Source: Trichaptum fuscoviolaceum
Taxonomy: Eukaryota; Basidiomycota; Agaricomycetes; Hymenochaetales; Trichaptaceae
Direction: 5' to 3'
Assembly: GCA_910574455.1 (NCBI GenBank)
Contig: CAJSYZ010000003.1
Coordinates: 1,798,001 to 1,862,000, forward strand
Length of the DNA stretch: 64,000 nt
The translations under genes and the position numbers were made by a program. The notes below the pieces were generated by a model. The model did no database searches. It was not told the origin of the DNA and saw nothing but the letters and a program-made list of their open reading frames with translations. Below, one piece after another: positions 1 through 11,311 of the stretch. Every line of letters starts with the position of its first letter. Positions within the stretch are counted from its first letter, which is position 1.

Positions 1-12
1 GTTGTTGCTTGA
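1..12 (+). CDS. FunK1 protein kinase, last three codons only
   Basis: The window opens with codons for V-V-A and a stop, which is exactly the C-terminus shared by the three FunK1 kinases at 19-30 kb. The following bases to about 122 match their 3' flank at roughly 90 percent by eye, after which similarity stops. This is therefore the end of a further FunK1 copy, transcribed in the opposite direction to the array and lying almost wholly outside the window. Whether that copy is intact cannot be judged. Confidence 0.7.
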   Translation, partial: VVA

Positions 13-1959
13 TTATTGCAGACACGCGAGTATTATAGCGTGTCAGTTTTGGGGAATGGAATTTCCATCGTTTGAATGATTTTCAGTGTTATAATGCCTA
101 CTAGATGGGATTCTGTGATTTGCGTAAGACTTTGTCGCTAGGATTCATGCACTTTTGTTCTTACTGGGATGCATTTGCGATCTGTCGCGTGAATCACCGT
201 AGATTTTGTGTACTCGCGCGTTGACTCGGAATGCAATCAATATGTATGTAGTCGCAAATTTAGGGTTTATCCCACGCCTCAAGCTCACTCAGGCTGCACT
301 TGAACTTCAAGTTGAGTTCGGATTCCTTCCGAATCCTTCAAATAATCATCTACTCTCTTGTGCTTGTACATCTAAATCGCGTCTTTCTCTTCGTCAAGAA
401 TCTCTAGCTCACATGTCAGCTCGCTATATGGTTCTACTTTGCAAACTCCTGACTACTATCAAGCGAGGGTTTTCGGTGTTTCGATGCATTGTCTACAGTA
501 GGATTTACGATAACACATGTACAGCGGTGACCATAGTTTTCGTAGGAAATCCTGGATGATTTATTACTCGGGCCACTATCGCCATACGAGAGAAACCAGA
601 GGAGACGATTCAATGGGCTCCTCAAGGCTGTTCCGCTGGTGATACAACTCGTAACTCTGCGGGCACAGCTTATTCTCGTGCTCTGGTCACCATACAGCTG
701 CTTTCAGACTGTCGTAGCTCGGGCCGGCTGAACATCTTGATGAAAGCATTGAACTTGCACTTGTGATATCCAAGTATAGGTATGTGCACTGAAAGGAATC
801 CGTCACTTTCCCTCGACCAAAAGGCTTATGAGTAGTTAGGCTCAGTCTGGAACCACGCGGCGCGTAATTGTGCTCGCTTAGGGAGCAATCATGCACCCCC
901 AGCCTCTCCCAACGAGCGATCCGTGATATGACATGATCTGAAACAACAAAAGTACAGTTATGTCCCGACGAAGGCGCGGTTGAATAATCAGCGACTATTT
1001 GGTCAGCACCGCGTTCCTTGGGTTGCGCCTAGACCGAGTGACCGAAACAATTGTCGCGTGCGTCTTGCAGGTCTCGCGGTCAAGGGCTCTATAGTCTGCG
1101 ATACTACACCGACGAACATATTTCCGTTCGGCCATCGTAGAAGAGACTATCTGCTTAGGTGCAGTTGGGCTCGAATGTTTCTTCGGTGTTGCCCCCTATG
1201 CAGCCTTTTTGAGCGTCCTGAGTCCTTCTCTAGCTCACCTTACGTTTGAGAAAGCCACACAACGTAACAAACCGATCCACAAGACGCCTATCCGTTACAG
1301 CTTTAGCACCCTACCGACCCTGTTTCAGTCGCTCCCAAGCCTCCATTCGATCGTTTTGCCAGCTTCGTTTTCCTACTCCTTCGCTCGCATCACCCCTCCG
1401 TATATTGGTGGAACAGGAAGCATTATAATGAGGGAGCAACAGCGGAAAGTATGATGTTCTTATCATTTACACGAGCATGTTTTGACTAAAACTTCAGAAA
1501 CAGAGTTATATGCAATGAAAATGGAATGATCACACTGTGTGGACCTACATCAGCATTTTGAATGTGATGATGACACGCCGGTGTAGGGGAGCTGAAACAA
1601 GAGGTTTAATGTGCTGAGCTTGCATAGAATGCATAATTTCTTTCGGCGTATTGGTACGAACGCCGAGTCGACCGCAGACGCCAAACGGTCATGCACACCG
1701 CTTATCGCACATACTGTAAGCAACATTTCGGGGAACACGCGAAGCCGGAAAATGTACCGTACCCACTCCACAATCATTCTTTGTCTTACCATTGAGCTTT
1801 ACTCTCCGCTAGCCAACGTATGAAACATCAACAGTGAAAAATGACCGATGCCGCCAGTTCGACCTCCCGGAGAAACACGAAGACCTTGGTCGACTATAAA
1901 ATGTTCGACTGTCCGGCCTTGGAGGTCTGCATACATATCTCATTCTCGCCAAAGTCGAT
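13..1959. other. Gene-poor stretch
   Basis: Positions 13-122 are the FunK1 3' flank described above. Beyond that the open frames are short, lack recognisable domains, and show no convincing exon chain on either strand. I see no gene here. Confidence 0.5.
1895..1900 (+). promoter_or_regulatory. TATA box of first small secreted peptide gene
   Basis: TATAAA lies 65 bases before the start codon at 1960. The paralogous gene has the same element 96 bases before its start, which supports both as real promoters. Confidence 0.5.
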
Positions 1960-2109
1960 ATGAAGTTCTTCTCAGCAACACTCGCCGCCGTTATCGCCTC
2001 CTTGCTGTTCGCAAGCGTGGCCTCTGCAAACTGCGATCATTTCTGTCTCCCAGGAGAGATCCCGACATGCTGCATTCCGACGCCCACCCCGGAGGCCACT
2101 TCGTCTTAG
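1960..2109 (+). CDS. Small cysteine-rich secreted peptide 1
   Basis: An uninterrupted 49-residue reading frame. Residues 1-23 form a clear signal peptide (lysine near the start, an alanine/leucine-rich core, and an A-S-A cleavage context). The mature part is about 26 residues with four cysteines spaced C-x3-C-x7-C-C, followed by a Pro/Thr-rich tail. The gene about 1 kb downstream has the same plan, which argues against a chance frame. I do not recognise the family; small secreted peptides of this size are common in mushrooms and can be effectors, signals or antimicrobials, but nothing here decides between them. A downstream exon cannot be excluded. Confidence 0.6.
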   Translation: MKFFSATLAAVIASLLFASVASANCDHFCLPGEIPTCCIPTPTPEATSS

Positions 2110-3016
2110 GAGCTTATTTGCCAGACAATCAATATCTTTGAGAGTGAGTAGTTATGCTCGTGATGATGTCAAAGCTTTTGGTCATTGACTCGGTACCTGA
2201 AATGTAATAATTATTTAAGGGTCGACCATGTTATGCGGATCATGTACATACTTCGTCATGCGGCTTCGAGGAAGGGTTGAATTTTCATTGATCCCTCGTT
2301 CCCAATATAGTATTTCTCTGATTTCAGAGCGGCGTCTGTCACAGGTTTAAAAACATTCCTCGAATAATTATCAAGACATTAACATCGGTCTCACTTGACA
2401 TTCACACCGGTGAAACGGCGGGTTATTATGAGTAAAGACTAACTATTTCAGACAATGCCTCAGCAACTCACTTGACTCCATCCTTGTAATTTGGCTCTCG
2501 TGAGACTGGCAAACAGTGAGTTACTACATAGATTAATGAAAGGGTCGCTTGCATCGCAGTTAACGAACAGCATGATGATTCAGGTTCAGTAGAGCCTCTG
2601 CATCATTCTCGCAAACAAATATTTTCTCTCCATTGAAACCATGCTCCTCCCTCCGCGGGATTCATATGCTTCTTGCACAGCTTATGTGCCTTGATCATGA
2701 CAATCCTGTCCGATTGGCTGGTCCGGAGGTCTATCCTTCGAAGACATTACAACAATGCTAATAGTGCCTCTTTAAAAATGCTAATACCCTGCACTCCCAA
2801 CTAATCACTCTTGCTGAGATCTCTGATCATCAAGTAGCAATGTGCTCCGCCATACCTCACTGACCTCATGATACAGGATGATCCGAATTCCAGGGGGGCT
2901 CAAATGAGGTCTCGGTGCAGTATAAAATTGCGGGATTCTGGCAGACGATTTCCAGGAAGCTAACAAACTCAACCACTACGTCGAGCCTTATACACTACTC
3001 ATTCACTACACTCACC
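2110..3016. other. Spacer between the two peptide genes
   Basis: No coding signal is seen. The last 100 bases hold the TATA box and 5' leader of the second peptide gene. Confidence 0.4.
2921..2926 (+). promoter_or_regulatory. TATA box of second small secreted peptide gene
   Basis: TATAAA lies 96 bases before the start codon at 3017, followed by a CA-rich leader typical of a fungal 5' untranslated region. Confidence 0.5.
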
Positions 3017-3169
3017 ATGAACTTCATCACCGCCTCTCTCAGCGCACTCTTCGCAGCTCTGCTGCTGGCTTCCCAATCCCAAGCAACCCCCGCTCCGAAC
3101 TGCCAGATTGTCTGCCAGCCCGACTCGCCTCCCAATGCGTGCTGCGTCCACAGGTCTCCTGGCAATTAG
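3017..3169 (+). CDS. Small cysteine-rich secreted peptide 2
   Basis: A 50-residue frame with a signal peptide (residues 1 to about 23, ending S-Q-A) and four cysteines spaced C-x3-C-x8-C-C, nearly the same as the upstream gene at 1960. The start was chosen at the ATG directly before the hydrophobic core; an upstream in-frame extension exists but would bury the signal peptide. A GT dinucleotide just after the CC pair leaves open an intron and a different C-terminus. No known family is recognised. Together with gene 1 it forms a diverged tandem pair. Confidence 0.6.
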   Translation: MNFITASLSALFAALLLASQSQATPAPNCQIVCQPDSPPNACCVHRSPGN

Positions 3170-5285
3170 GAATGCTCGGTGAGGTTTGCTACATCTTTAG
3201 TTATACAGGTGTCCGGACACTTATACAGATCTTCTTCATAAAGAGGTGTAAACCGTGGGACTGCACCCCTTGGCCACGACTTGAAGGAAACACTCCCCTG
3301 ACAAAAAGCATAACTATTAGATACGGGATCGTTGGGTTTGCGGGCGTAGACAATGTGTTCGTTGCAGAAAAAAATTCCCCTATTTATATCACGTATATCT
3401 ACATTGAATGAGCCTTCGAGCGGAACGCTGGCTAGTGATAAGCTTAAAACTCAGAATCTGAGGTTGATCTGACTGAGATACATGTAAGGTGTCGGCACTG
3501 ATATTGTTCTATATTAGACTCTGTCTGTGCTTCAAAACGTAGACCACTTCAGTACGACGATGGTCAGTATATTCATGCATCTGAAGTGTCCGTGGTATTG
3601 AGGGATCAGTCATCGTTAAATCTAGGGTCTCTATCAGCTATTTACATATTAACGGTCACTTATATGCCTCTGCGATAATGTAATATCCGGTGTGTAATTT
3701 CAAGTTGCGACTTGGCGTTTAGCGTTTTGTCTCAAAAATAAGTGAAACGGTATTTTCCGTGTGGCTGTGCAATTTTGACACCGTCGATCATCACCTCCTT
3801 CTTCCGTTTCAATCTTCCACGCCGTTGTCTTTCAGGTGAATTTGAAGCAAAGGGGGACCACAAAAAAAACACTGCGAGGTCTACTGTCGAACATCATATT
3901 AAGACTGTCCCTTCCGCCCTTCAAGAGAACTTTATGCCATCTTATATCAACCGGTTTCTTTGCCTAAAATTTCTAGATTTGCGTGGATCACAACTTCGTT
4001 AAAGATATTTTCGCTTGAGAAGGGTGCGACCAGACACTGACTTTGGTATCCATGCTCATATTTTAGTTCAATAGTGTCAGATTCCCGGTTCATTGAACTC
4101 TAGCAGATGCCGCCTACAGTTATCCTCAGAATCAGGGAAACTCGGCGACGTCTGGCGAGTCTACGCGGCATAGATCCAAGTTCCTTTCGAGTTCGTTAGT
4201 ATTGCTTTTGTTTCTCAAACGTTCTTAAATGACACCGTGCCCACTATATCTTGAAGAGACGCCAAGATCTCAGTCATACCACTGCCCTGAGTCCAGCCCC
4301 TTTCGTTGAATAACAGCCTCTCAAATTCGCACTGCGCTTTCCACGATCTGCCACTATGGAGTGCTTCATCAAAGAGAGTGACATGTAAGACGAGATGTGC
4401 AGTCTTTTCGAAGGGGTTTTCAGAGGTTGCATCTTACTTTATACCCGGCGAAGCCGGATTGACAAAGAAGCAGCTTGATGTGGTCGTTAATACAATGTCC
4501 TTTCGAGTACGGGTCATACATGGCACTTAGCACTTGTCCCACCAACATCTTTGCCTGGCATATTCCTCCACCGAAGGCAGTGCTTCCTCAGCCAGTTCAA
4601 CATCCACAACGCAAACTAGATTAGTGTTCGAGAAGGTAGGGAGAGGCAGGGAGACAGCGAACGCAGACATCAAGACGATTAGACACCGCCAGCTCGCTCT
4701 GTCCGTACGCCAAGGCCGATATACCCACTGCGACCGGTAGGAGAAAGAAATCTATTATGAAAGTTGGTCAACAAGGTGCAAAACCATGTCAGAGGTGTAA
4801 GGGTTAGCGTGAAAACGAGAATGGCGAATACGGGTAATGAGAGGACTTCATCTAAAGTTGAACCGGAGGTAAAAGATATATATTCGGTGGGTATTTGAGG
4901 CCAACACGGACGTATTGTACTTGGTCGCGAAAGTTACATTGAGTCCGTCTTCCCATTCTGGAAATAAGTCAGTATATCTGGGCACAGAAGGCGCAGGCGG
5001 CAGCTCAGAATCGCGAGCTGAGGCGCCAATGTAGACTGTATAACCTTCCAGCGCATTCCCAGTATACATAGCAAACGCAGTGGACATACCCTGGATTCGC
5101 CACACGGCAAGACCTTGAATCTGCTGCTGCTGTACCAAGGGGACAGAGTGCCTTCGTGACAAATAAAAGTCGCCTTGTTACAAGTACTCATGAGAAACAG
5201 GATACAGTACAAATGTGAGTGGGGTAAATTATATTCGGATGCCTCTAACCTTCCGATCAGCCGGAAACCAACTTTAAGTTATAGC
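3170..5285. other. Gene-poor stretch
   Basis: Only short frames are present. On the minus strand 4848-5162 there is a stretch with coding-like composition but no recognisable domain and no start or splice context that I could connect, so it is not called. The rest shows nothing. Confidence 0.4.
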
Positions 5286-6190
5286 CTACGATGACTTCCT
5301 GCTTTTCGCAGCGGCCTCCTGTCGGAATTTCAGAATCTCCTTCCCAACCCCATTCGTGATCTGCTTGTACAAAGTCGGGTAGTAGCCAATCTCGAACAAG
5401 AGCTCAAGGTGTACGAAGAACGGTGCGAGGACGAGAGCTGCGCGGGGAAGCGTGTCAGTGGGTGAAGCGTGTACGCGGATTAGACCGTGATGATTCGAGT
5501 AGAGGAAGAGATAACGACGTACCTCCAAGGAGGTTGTCCAGGAGAGCAGGGGCACGCCTTTCGTGGACCCCGTGCCCATAGAATTGGGCAATCCACGAGC
5601 TCACATTCACTGCCAGAGCGAGCTTGACGTTGTCCGGGTTGCGGGAGACAGCGACCGCAGACAGTACCGAAAGGAGCGCTTGTGGTATGTAAAGCAGCTA
5701 ATGGGATCATTTCTCAGCACATCTGATCGTGCAGACGGAATAGAAGGTACTTACCGTGGCGGACGGCAGGAGTGAGCAGTAGTACGTGAGGTATAGAGCG
5801 CATTGGATGGTCGCCCAGTTCACTTCGAATGAGAGCACAGAGTTGAAGTCATGTCGGTATTTCGGGAAGAAGGATGGAGTTGGAAGGGTGGAGAGCATGA
5901 TTTGGAATGTCCTGGGAGTTGATGCAGCGATGTCAGTGTGTGCGCAAATGTGTTTGTTGTAGCTGTCTTGACTCACCAGATCAGGATAGGGACACATACT
6001 TGGTGAATACGAATGTTCACTTTATTGCTATGATACGCCCCATAGAAGACAAGCTAGAATGAGGAAGGTGTGCCGTTCAGCGCTATCCGACATTCCGCTG
6101 ACCCCCTCCTCCCATTTGATCTTCTCAATGGAGATCCTCTTGAGTAAAGTCACACACCTGCTTCTGAACATTAAGTATATCGGAAGGCAT
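5286..6190 (-). CDS. MPO1: Mpo1-type 2-hydroxy fatty acid dioxygenase (DUF962)
   Basis: Five exons (6158-6190, 5977-6053, 5755-5911, 5523-5697, 5286-5437) join in frame to 197 residues, close to yeast Mpo1. Family landmarks are visible: the N-terminal F-Y-x-x-Y-H-x-N-x-V-N-x-x-I-H block in exon 2, two hydrophobic segments in exons 3 and 4, and G-H-G-V-x-E-x-R-A-P-A-L at the exon 4/5 junction followed by the L-x-A-P-F-F membrane segment. Mpo1 acts in the endoplasmic reticulum, degrading phytosphingosine-derived 2-hydroxy fatty acids to odd-chain fatty acids with iron as cofactor. The conserved histidines that bind the metal are present. The start gives the usual short first exon of 11 codons. 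It is divergent from SEC22, with 381 bases between start codons. Confidence 0.85.
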
Positions 6191-6571
6191 TGTCGTTTAT
6201 CACGCAAGAAACGTTTCCGGCGATGGCTTTTGGACACGAAGCGTTGAGCACGTTGAGCACGTCGTGGTCAGTGATGAAGAGAGATGCAGCCCGTGATGTC
6301 GATGAGCCCGGTTACCGGATGATCGGCCATTGCCCGGACGAATATCCCGTTTTAGAGTTGTCTCTAACTGCCGATCTCGGCGCCACGTGAAATTCCCCGC
6401 AACAGTTGAAGACCACGTCACAGGTAAGTGTCACCCTGAATTTCTGAGCTGAATTTCCTATTTTATTTCTACGACGCGCCTCCAGCGTCAAAACGTCGAA
6501 CTCGTCAAGGATCAAGGCAGTCAAGCATAGCTCTTACACCCTCCGAATCTTCGCTGTTCCATACCAGAGTC
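6191..6571. promoter_or_regulatory. Shared upstream region of MPO1-like gene and SEC22
   Basis: The two genes are transcribed away from each other from this 381-base segment. No coding content or strong TATA box is seen. Confidence 0.4.
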
Positions 6572-7465
6572 ATGGTCAAATCAACTACCATTGTCCGCGC
6601 AAGCGATGCGCTACCTTTGGCAGCATCTGTGGATGACGAACCGGTCAGTTTGGTACCAGAATGTCATTTCGTTGAATGACACTGACCTGGCTTGTAGACT
6701 GAACAAGCGTTGCAAGAACATAAACAACAGGCGAAGCTTGTATTTCGAAGGATAACCGCAAATTCTGAGCCATTATGTTCCATAGAGAGCGGTCCATACA
6801 CATTACAGTGAGTCCGGTCCTTCCATTGTCCATTGCGTATTGGAGCAGTGACTGACACGGAGGGACACAGTTACATGATTCGCAACAACGTTGTGTATTT
6901 AACAATTGCGGACAAGTCGTATCCGCGAAAACTCGCATTCTCCTACCTTGATGAACTTGCGAAAGAGTTCGAGCAGTCGTACGGTGCGAAAGTGGACAGT
7001 GTGCGGAAACCGTACGCTTTTGTGGGCTTCGGTGTGTACCCTGTTGTTATGATGTCGTTTGTATGAAACTTAAACACGTCCTGAAGATACATTCATGTCA
7101 AAGACGGCTCGTCTATACCAAGACACCCGGACAGCAAATGCAGCGAGCTCACATATGGAGAAATTGAATGACGAACTACAAGATGTAACACGAATTATGA
7201 CGAAGAATATGGAGGAGCTTCTCTGGCGCGGGGATTCACTTGACAGTATGTCCTATTTCTATAATCTCCCCCCATCCCAGATTAAATCACTCACGTCCGT
7301 CCGTCCTTAGAAATGTCCCATCTCTCAACTTCTTTACGGACCGAGTCCGAAAAATACCGCAAAGCAGCGCGCAAAATCAACTTTGACGCCATGCTTCGTC
7401 AATACGCACCACTAGGAGCTATTGGCCTTTTTATTATCATATTCATTTGGTGGCGGTTTTGGTAG
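6572..7465 (+). CDS. SEC22: Vesicle-trafficking R-SNARE Sec22
   Basis: Five exons (6572-6643, 6698-6807, 6871-7031, 7087-7245, 7311-7465) give 218 residues, the usual Sec22 length. An N-terminal longin domain runs through the Y-L-D-E-L-x-x-E-F segment and the F-V-G-F-D-T-F junction. A SNARE coiled coil follows with its N-x-x-M-x-x-x-L-W-R-G-x-x-L-D-K-M-S pattern, where the central layer arginine is seen. The last residues form a C-terminal transmembrane anchor ending W-W-R-F-W. Sec22 mediates fusion of vesicles between the endoplasmic reticulum and Golgi in both directions. All splice junctions are canonical and phase-consistent. Confidence 0.95.
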
Positions 7466-7870
7466 AGAACGAGTGGGGCGTGCTGCCAGTTGATGGGCTA
7501 TAGACGGGATGTTTGCTGGGAACTCTGCTTTACGCATTCCCTGCTGTATTAATTTGCTTTCTCCTCACCTCTGCTAATAACATTTTCTTCCACGAAGCCT
7601 AACTATCCGCATAAACTGTACATATTTATGCAATTATCTCAACTTTTCTCAGCTATAATTCGTGCATGTTGGGCGCGGTGACGTAGCGACTCAAGTGACC
7701 TAATAAGGCAAATATTAGGGTTGGAAGTGAATGTAAGTTGAACTTTGTTATTTGCGAAGTTGAGCTTAAGACATCACCAGAGTGTCCGGTTTTGTCGTTC
7801 TTCGTCAGGTTGCGCTAGGGAAAAGACTTTTGGACATTCAATCTTCTGTCTGATATCATTGAAAAGGGGA
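7466..7870. other. SEC22 3' region and CBP80 upstream region
   Basis: This 405-base gap carries no coding signal. It must hold the SEC22 terminator and the CBP80 promoter. Confidence 0.4.
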
Positions 7871-10800
7871 ATGAGTTATCACAGACATGGTGGTGGAGGT
7901 CGCCGAAGGAACTACCGGGGTAAGGAATAAAACTTGCTATCTACGACTACTTGCCAACGCGCCACTACCAGATGATGACGAAAAGATTGGACGTGAGGTC
8001 TATGAAACGCGTGAACAGAGGATACGGAATGAAATCATCAGGTTCGGAGAGGTGGTAAGTACTTATGTTGCGAGGTTCGTCAGAATGTAGCTCATGCTAA
8101 CACCGACATTAGGATCCAGTAGCAGAGCTACCTAAGGTCGCGAAAGAGCTTCGAGACCTCAACGCTAACGCCCCAGCCATTCCAACTATCGCTGAAGGCT
8201 TCCGGATAGGGTATGTCAAGTCCGAACGCGGTCGAGTTTGTGCCAATGCTGAATAGCGCCGGACAGTGTGACCGAAGAGCCGTATAAAATTCCTCACTTT
8301 GCTGCGTTGCTACGGGCGCTAGATGAAACGCATGCAGAGTCGGAGGCGGGGGACGCGCTGATGAGCAAGCTGGTTCTGGATGACTTCTGGAAAGGGTTTC
8401 AGGCGTTCTTGGACAAACTTGCTTGGAGGGAGGTCAGGCTCTGTGTGAGTATTTCTTGTTTTCAATACCTTGTTTTCGTTGAAACGAGTTGTCCACATGA
8501 TGCAGGTCCATTTCTTCGCCCACTTGACGATTGCACGGGTGATCCCCGCCTCATCTATGTTGGCGCTTCTACAATCGTTCACTGCGGTATTGGACGAGTT
8601 TGGTGTGTCGCATAGCCGGGCAAAGAACGCGGCATTATGTGCTGCAGAGGGCTTGATGAGGGTAAATGATTTCCTATACCATCTTTTGCAAATTTCTCAT
8701 CGTTGTATGTTCTTAGGCTGGGTCAGAACTAAAACTACATTCGGCCTCCGATGTTTCAGCAATCATAACTGCTGTCCAGGTGTATGCCGAACAATCATCT
8801 GGGACGAAACTATTAGCTTCGCCTTTTGTAAAACTGTACTCCCAGGAAGACGGTTTTGAGGGTGCAAATGAGGTATGCTCGAAAATGCATCCGATTCGTG
8901 ACTTGTCTGAATTTGATTTACATATGTTACTAGGTCCTGGACACTGCCATTACTGTCTTGAAAAGCATGGATAAGGCGGACTTCGTCGAATCATCAACAA
9001 GCTTCCTACATCCTTACCTTGAGCTTGTGAAGGAGGATGAAGATCTTACCCCATATTTTGATCTGCCCTCTGTCCTTGTCCCTCCGGAGGTTATCGAGCT
9101 CGAGAACCTTGCAGATGGTGCTGTGGATAATGCGCCTGTCCAGAAAAACGAAGAGTGGCCTGAATATCGTGTAAAGATTTTCGATAACGACGTAGGTGAT
9201 CTGCTATGTCCCGCCTTGCCGAGCACCTTAAATTTTTTTTTACTAGATTACAGCAAGCCCGACAACTGTGCTTGGCTATGCTGTGTCGACTTTGCTGTCA
9301 GATGTCATTGACATATTTGAGGTAAACAGGAAGGAGTGTGCGAGATTGCTACTGGAACTGCCGAAGTGGGTTCCTGTGGGTACGTTTAGACCTCGAGTCA
9401 CTGCTCCCGTTGAAAACGGAGAAGCAAGTGGACCTTTGTGGCAGCTAGAAAGCTGCATTATGGAGGTGAGGACACATATTCTAATGTGCTACTTCCGACG
9501 CTCACATCTCTCAGTCCATTCTCGCCAAATCATTCGTCCTTCCAAGGTCGACATACAAATCCATATACTATATCGCTCTCATCACCGAACTCTGTAAAAT
9601 GCAGCCTCAAACCACCGGTCCAGCCGTTGGAAAGAGTATCCGAAAGATGTACCATCTACTCTCAGATGGCCTCGACGTCGAGGTCGCTCGGCGATTTACA
9701 GATTGGTTCGCTACTCATATGAGCAACTTCGGCTTCCAATGGGTGTGGAAAGAATGGTAGGCTCCAGTGTCGGTACTTTTGCTCATGCCTGACGTGCTTT
9801 CAGGATCCCGGACCTCTCCTTGACAAAGCACCACCCGAAACGGGACTTCATTCGGCGTGCGATTGACACTGAGATTCGGCTGGCTTATTTCGACCGAATT
9901 CACAAAACGCTTCCCGAACCCTTTCAAGCACCGGAGGCAGATGCCTTGCCCGACCAAGCACCCGGTCCTGAGTTTGATTATGACGACCCCCGTAAGTTCT
10001 CTGTTCTTGGTCGTCATTCGAAGTTGTTCATTGTCCGAGTATAGTGAAACCACATCATGATGCTGCACAAGCAGTTCTCAACCTCCTTCGTGGTCGCGCA
10101 AAAGCTGAAGACGTCATTACACACATCGAATCCCTGAAAACCAGCATAGCAGAGAATAGCGAAGGCGAACATGTGAACGTGGACTCCGTTATCCGCTCTA
10201 TAACGGTCCAATCCTTACTGAACATTGGCTCACGCTCGTTCTCGCACTTCCTCAACGCTATTGAGAGGTACCTTCCAGTGTTACGCACTTTAGCGAACGC
10301 AGGCACAGACGCAAAGATGGACATACTTGCGGCTACTGCGGACTTCTGGAGAAGAAACAACCAAATGGTGCGGATTGTGTTCGATAAGCTCATGCAATAC
10401 CAGATTGCGGACCCGAGTGACGTAATCTCATGGGCGTTTACGAAGCGCGGACCCGATGGTGAGCGGAGCAGGGCATTGATTGATAGGTTTAGATGGGAGA
10501 TCATCGAAGGAGCGATGGACAAAGCGAACGGCCGTGTGTTGATATCAAGGAGAAGGGTCAACGTGTTACAAAAAGAGCAGGATGATAGCCGAGCTAGGGA
10601 AAAGGCCATCGGGAACATGGAGGTAGACGAAAATGCCGACGGGGCGCCAGGTACGCAACATCATCTAATCTTGTAGAATCACAGTGTCGCTAACTACTTT
10701 TTCAAAGCTGCTGATGAAGCACCGGCCGCCGATTCTCCAGCATTGACGGCCGCCTTAAAAGCGTTCTCTACTCTGACTACGGAACAACGTGGCGTGCTTT

Positions 10801-11136
10801 CGAAGACGATGAACGAATTCGTCACTTCGCTGCAAGGCACGAGCGCAATTCTCTCCGAGTCGGCTTGGTACAACCGCGCCAATTGGAGCGATGAGGACTG
10901 GCAGACATGGGAGACATGGGGATGGTACAGGCACTTCTGCCGCATTGTACGTACAGACTTTCACTTGCTGCTTTTCTTGCTCTTATGTCGGAATCTCCGA
11001 ATAGTATGCTCCATATCTGCGCAGCTACTCGACATCTCTCAGCACCGTGGCCTTCTCGAAACTCGAAAGCTCGACCGACGACGCCGCCGAACTCTTAAGA
11101 CGCGTTTTCAACGTGTCGACTGGTCAGGAAGCGTAA
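7871..11136 (+). CDS. NCBP1: Nuclear cap-binding complex large subunit CBP80
   Basis: Thirteen exons join in frame to 867 residues, similar to yeast Cbc1 and human NCBP1. The N-terminus is Gly/Arg-rich, then come three MIF4G-like helical repeats. Recognisable parts are the H-F-F-A-H-L-T-I-x-R-V-I-P-x-S helix in the first repeat (exon 5, from 8506), the F-Q-W-x-W-x-x-W segment near 9750, and the C-terminal block V-Q-x-L-L-x-I-G-S-R-S-F-S-H near 10210 followed by Q-M-V-x-I-V-x-D-K-L. CBP80 scaffolds CBP20 on the 5' cap of RNA polymerase II transcripts and recruits ARS2, NCBP3, export and decay factors. Two of those partners are encoded further along this window. Exons: 7871-7919, 7972-8054, 8113-8210, 8267-8444, 8506-8661, 8717-8872, 8934-9191, 9247-9465, 9515-9756, 9804-9991, 10045-10650, 10708-10946, 11005-11136. 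Confidence 0.93.
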
Positions 11137-11311
11137 ATTGCGAACGCAATTGTCTTTATTCTATGACCTTCCTTTTCTCGGCCGATGTTTTGTTGGAAGT
11201 CTCAATGACTATCCAATTCGCTAAGTTTTATTGTATACACATATATTCGTCCAATATATATATACCAATAGCCATCACCAGGGTATATAAGTATGCAGAA
11301 ATATGCAAAAT

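Noticed and set aside
4848..5162. Minus-strand frame of about 100 residues with coding-like composition downstream of the MPO1-like gene
   Set aside because: No domain recognised, no start or splice partners that keep frame, and the adjacent frames are broken; could be a decayed gene but is not supportable.
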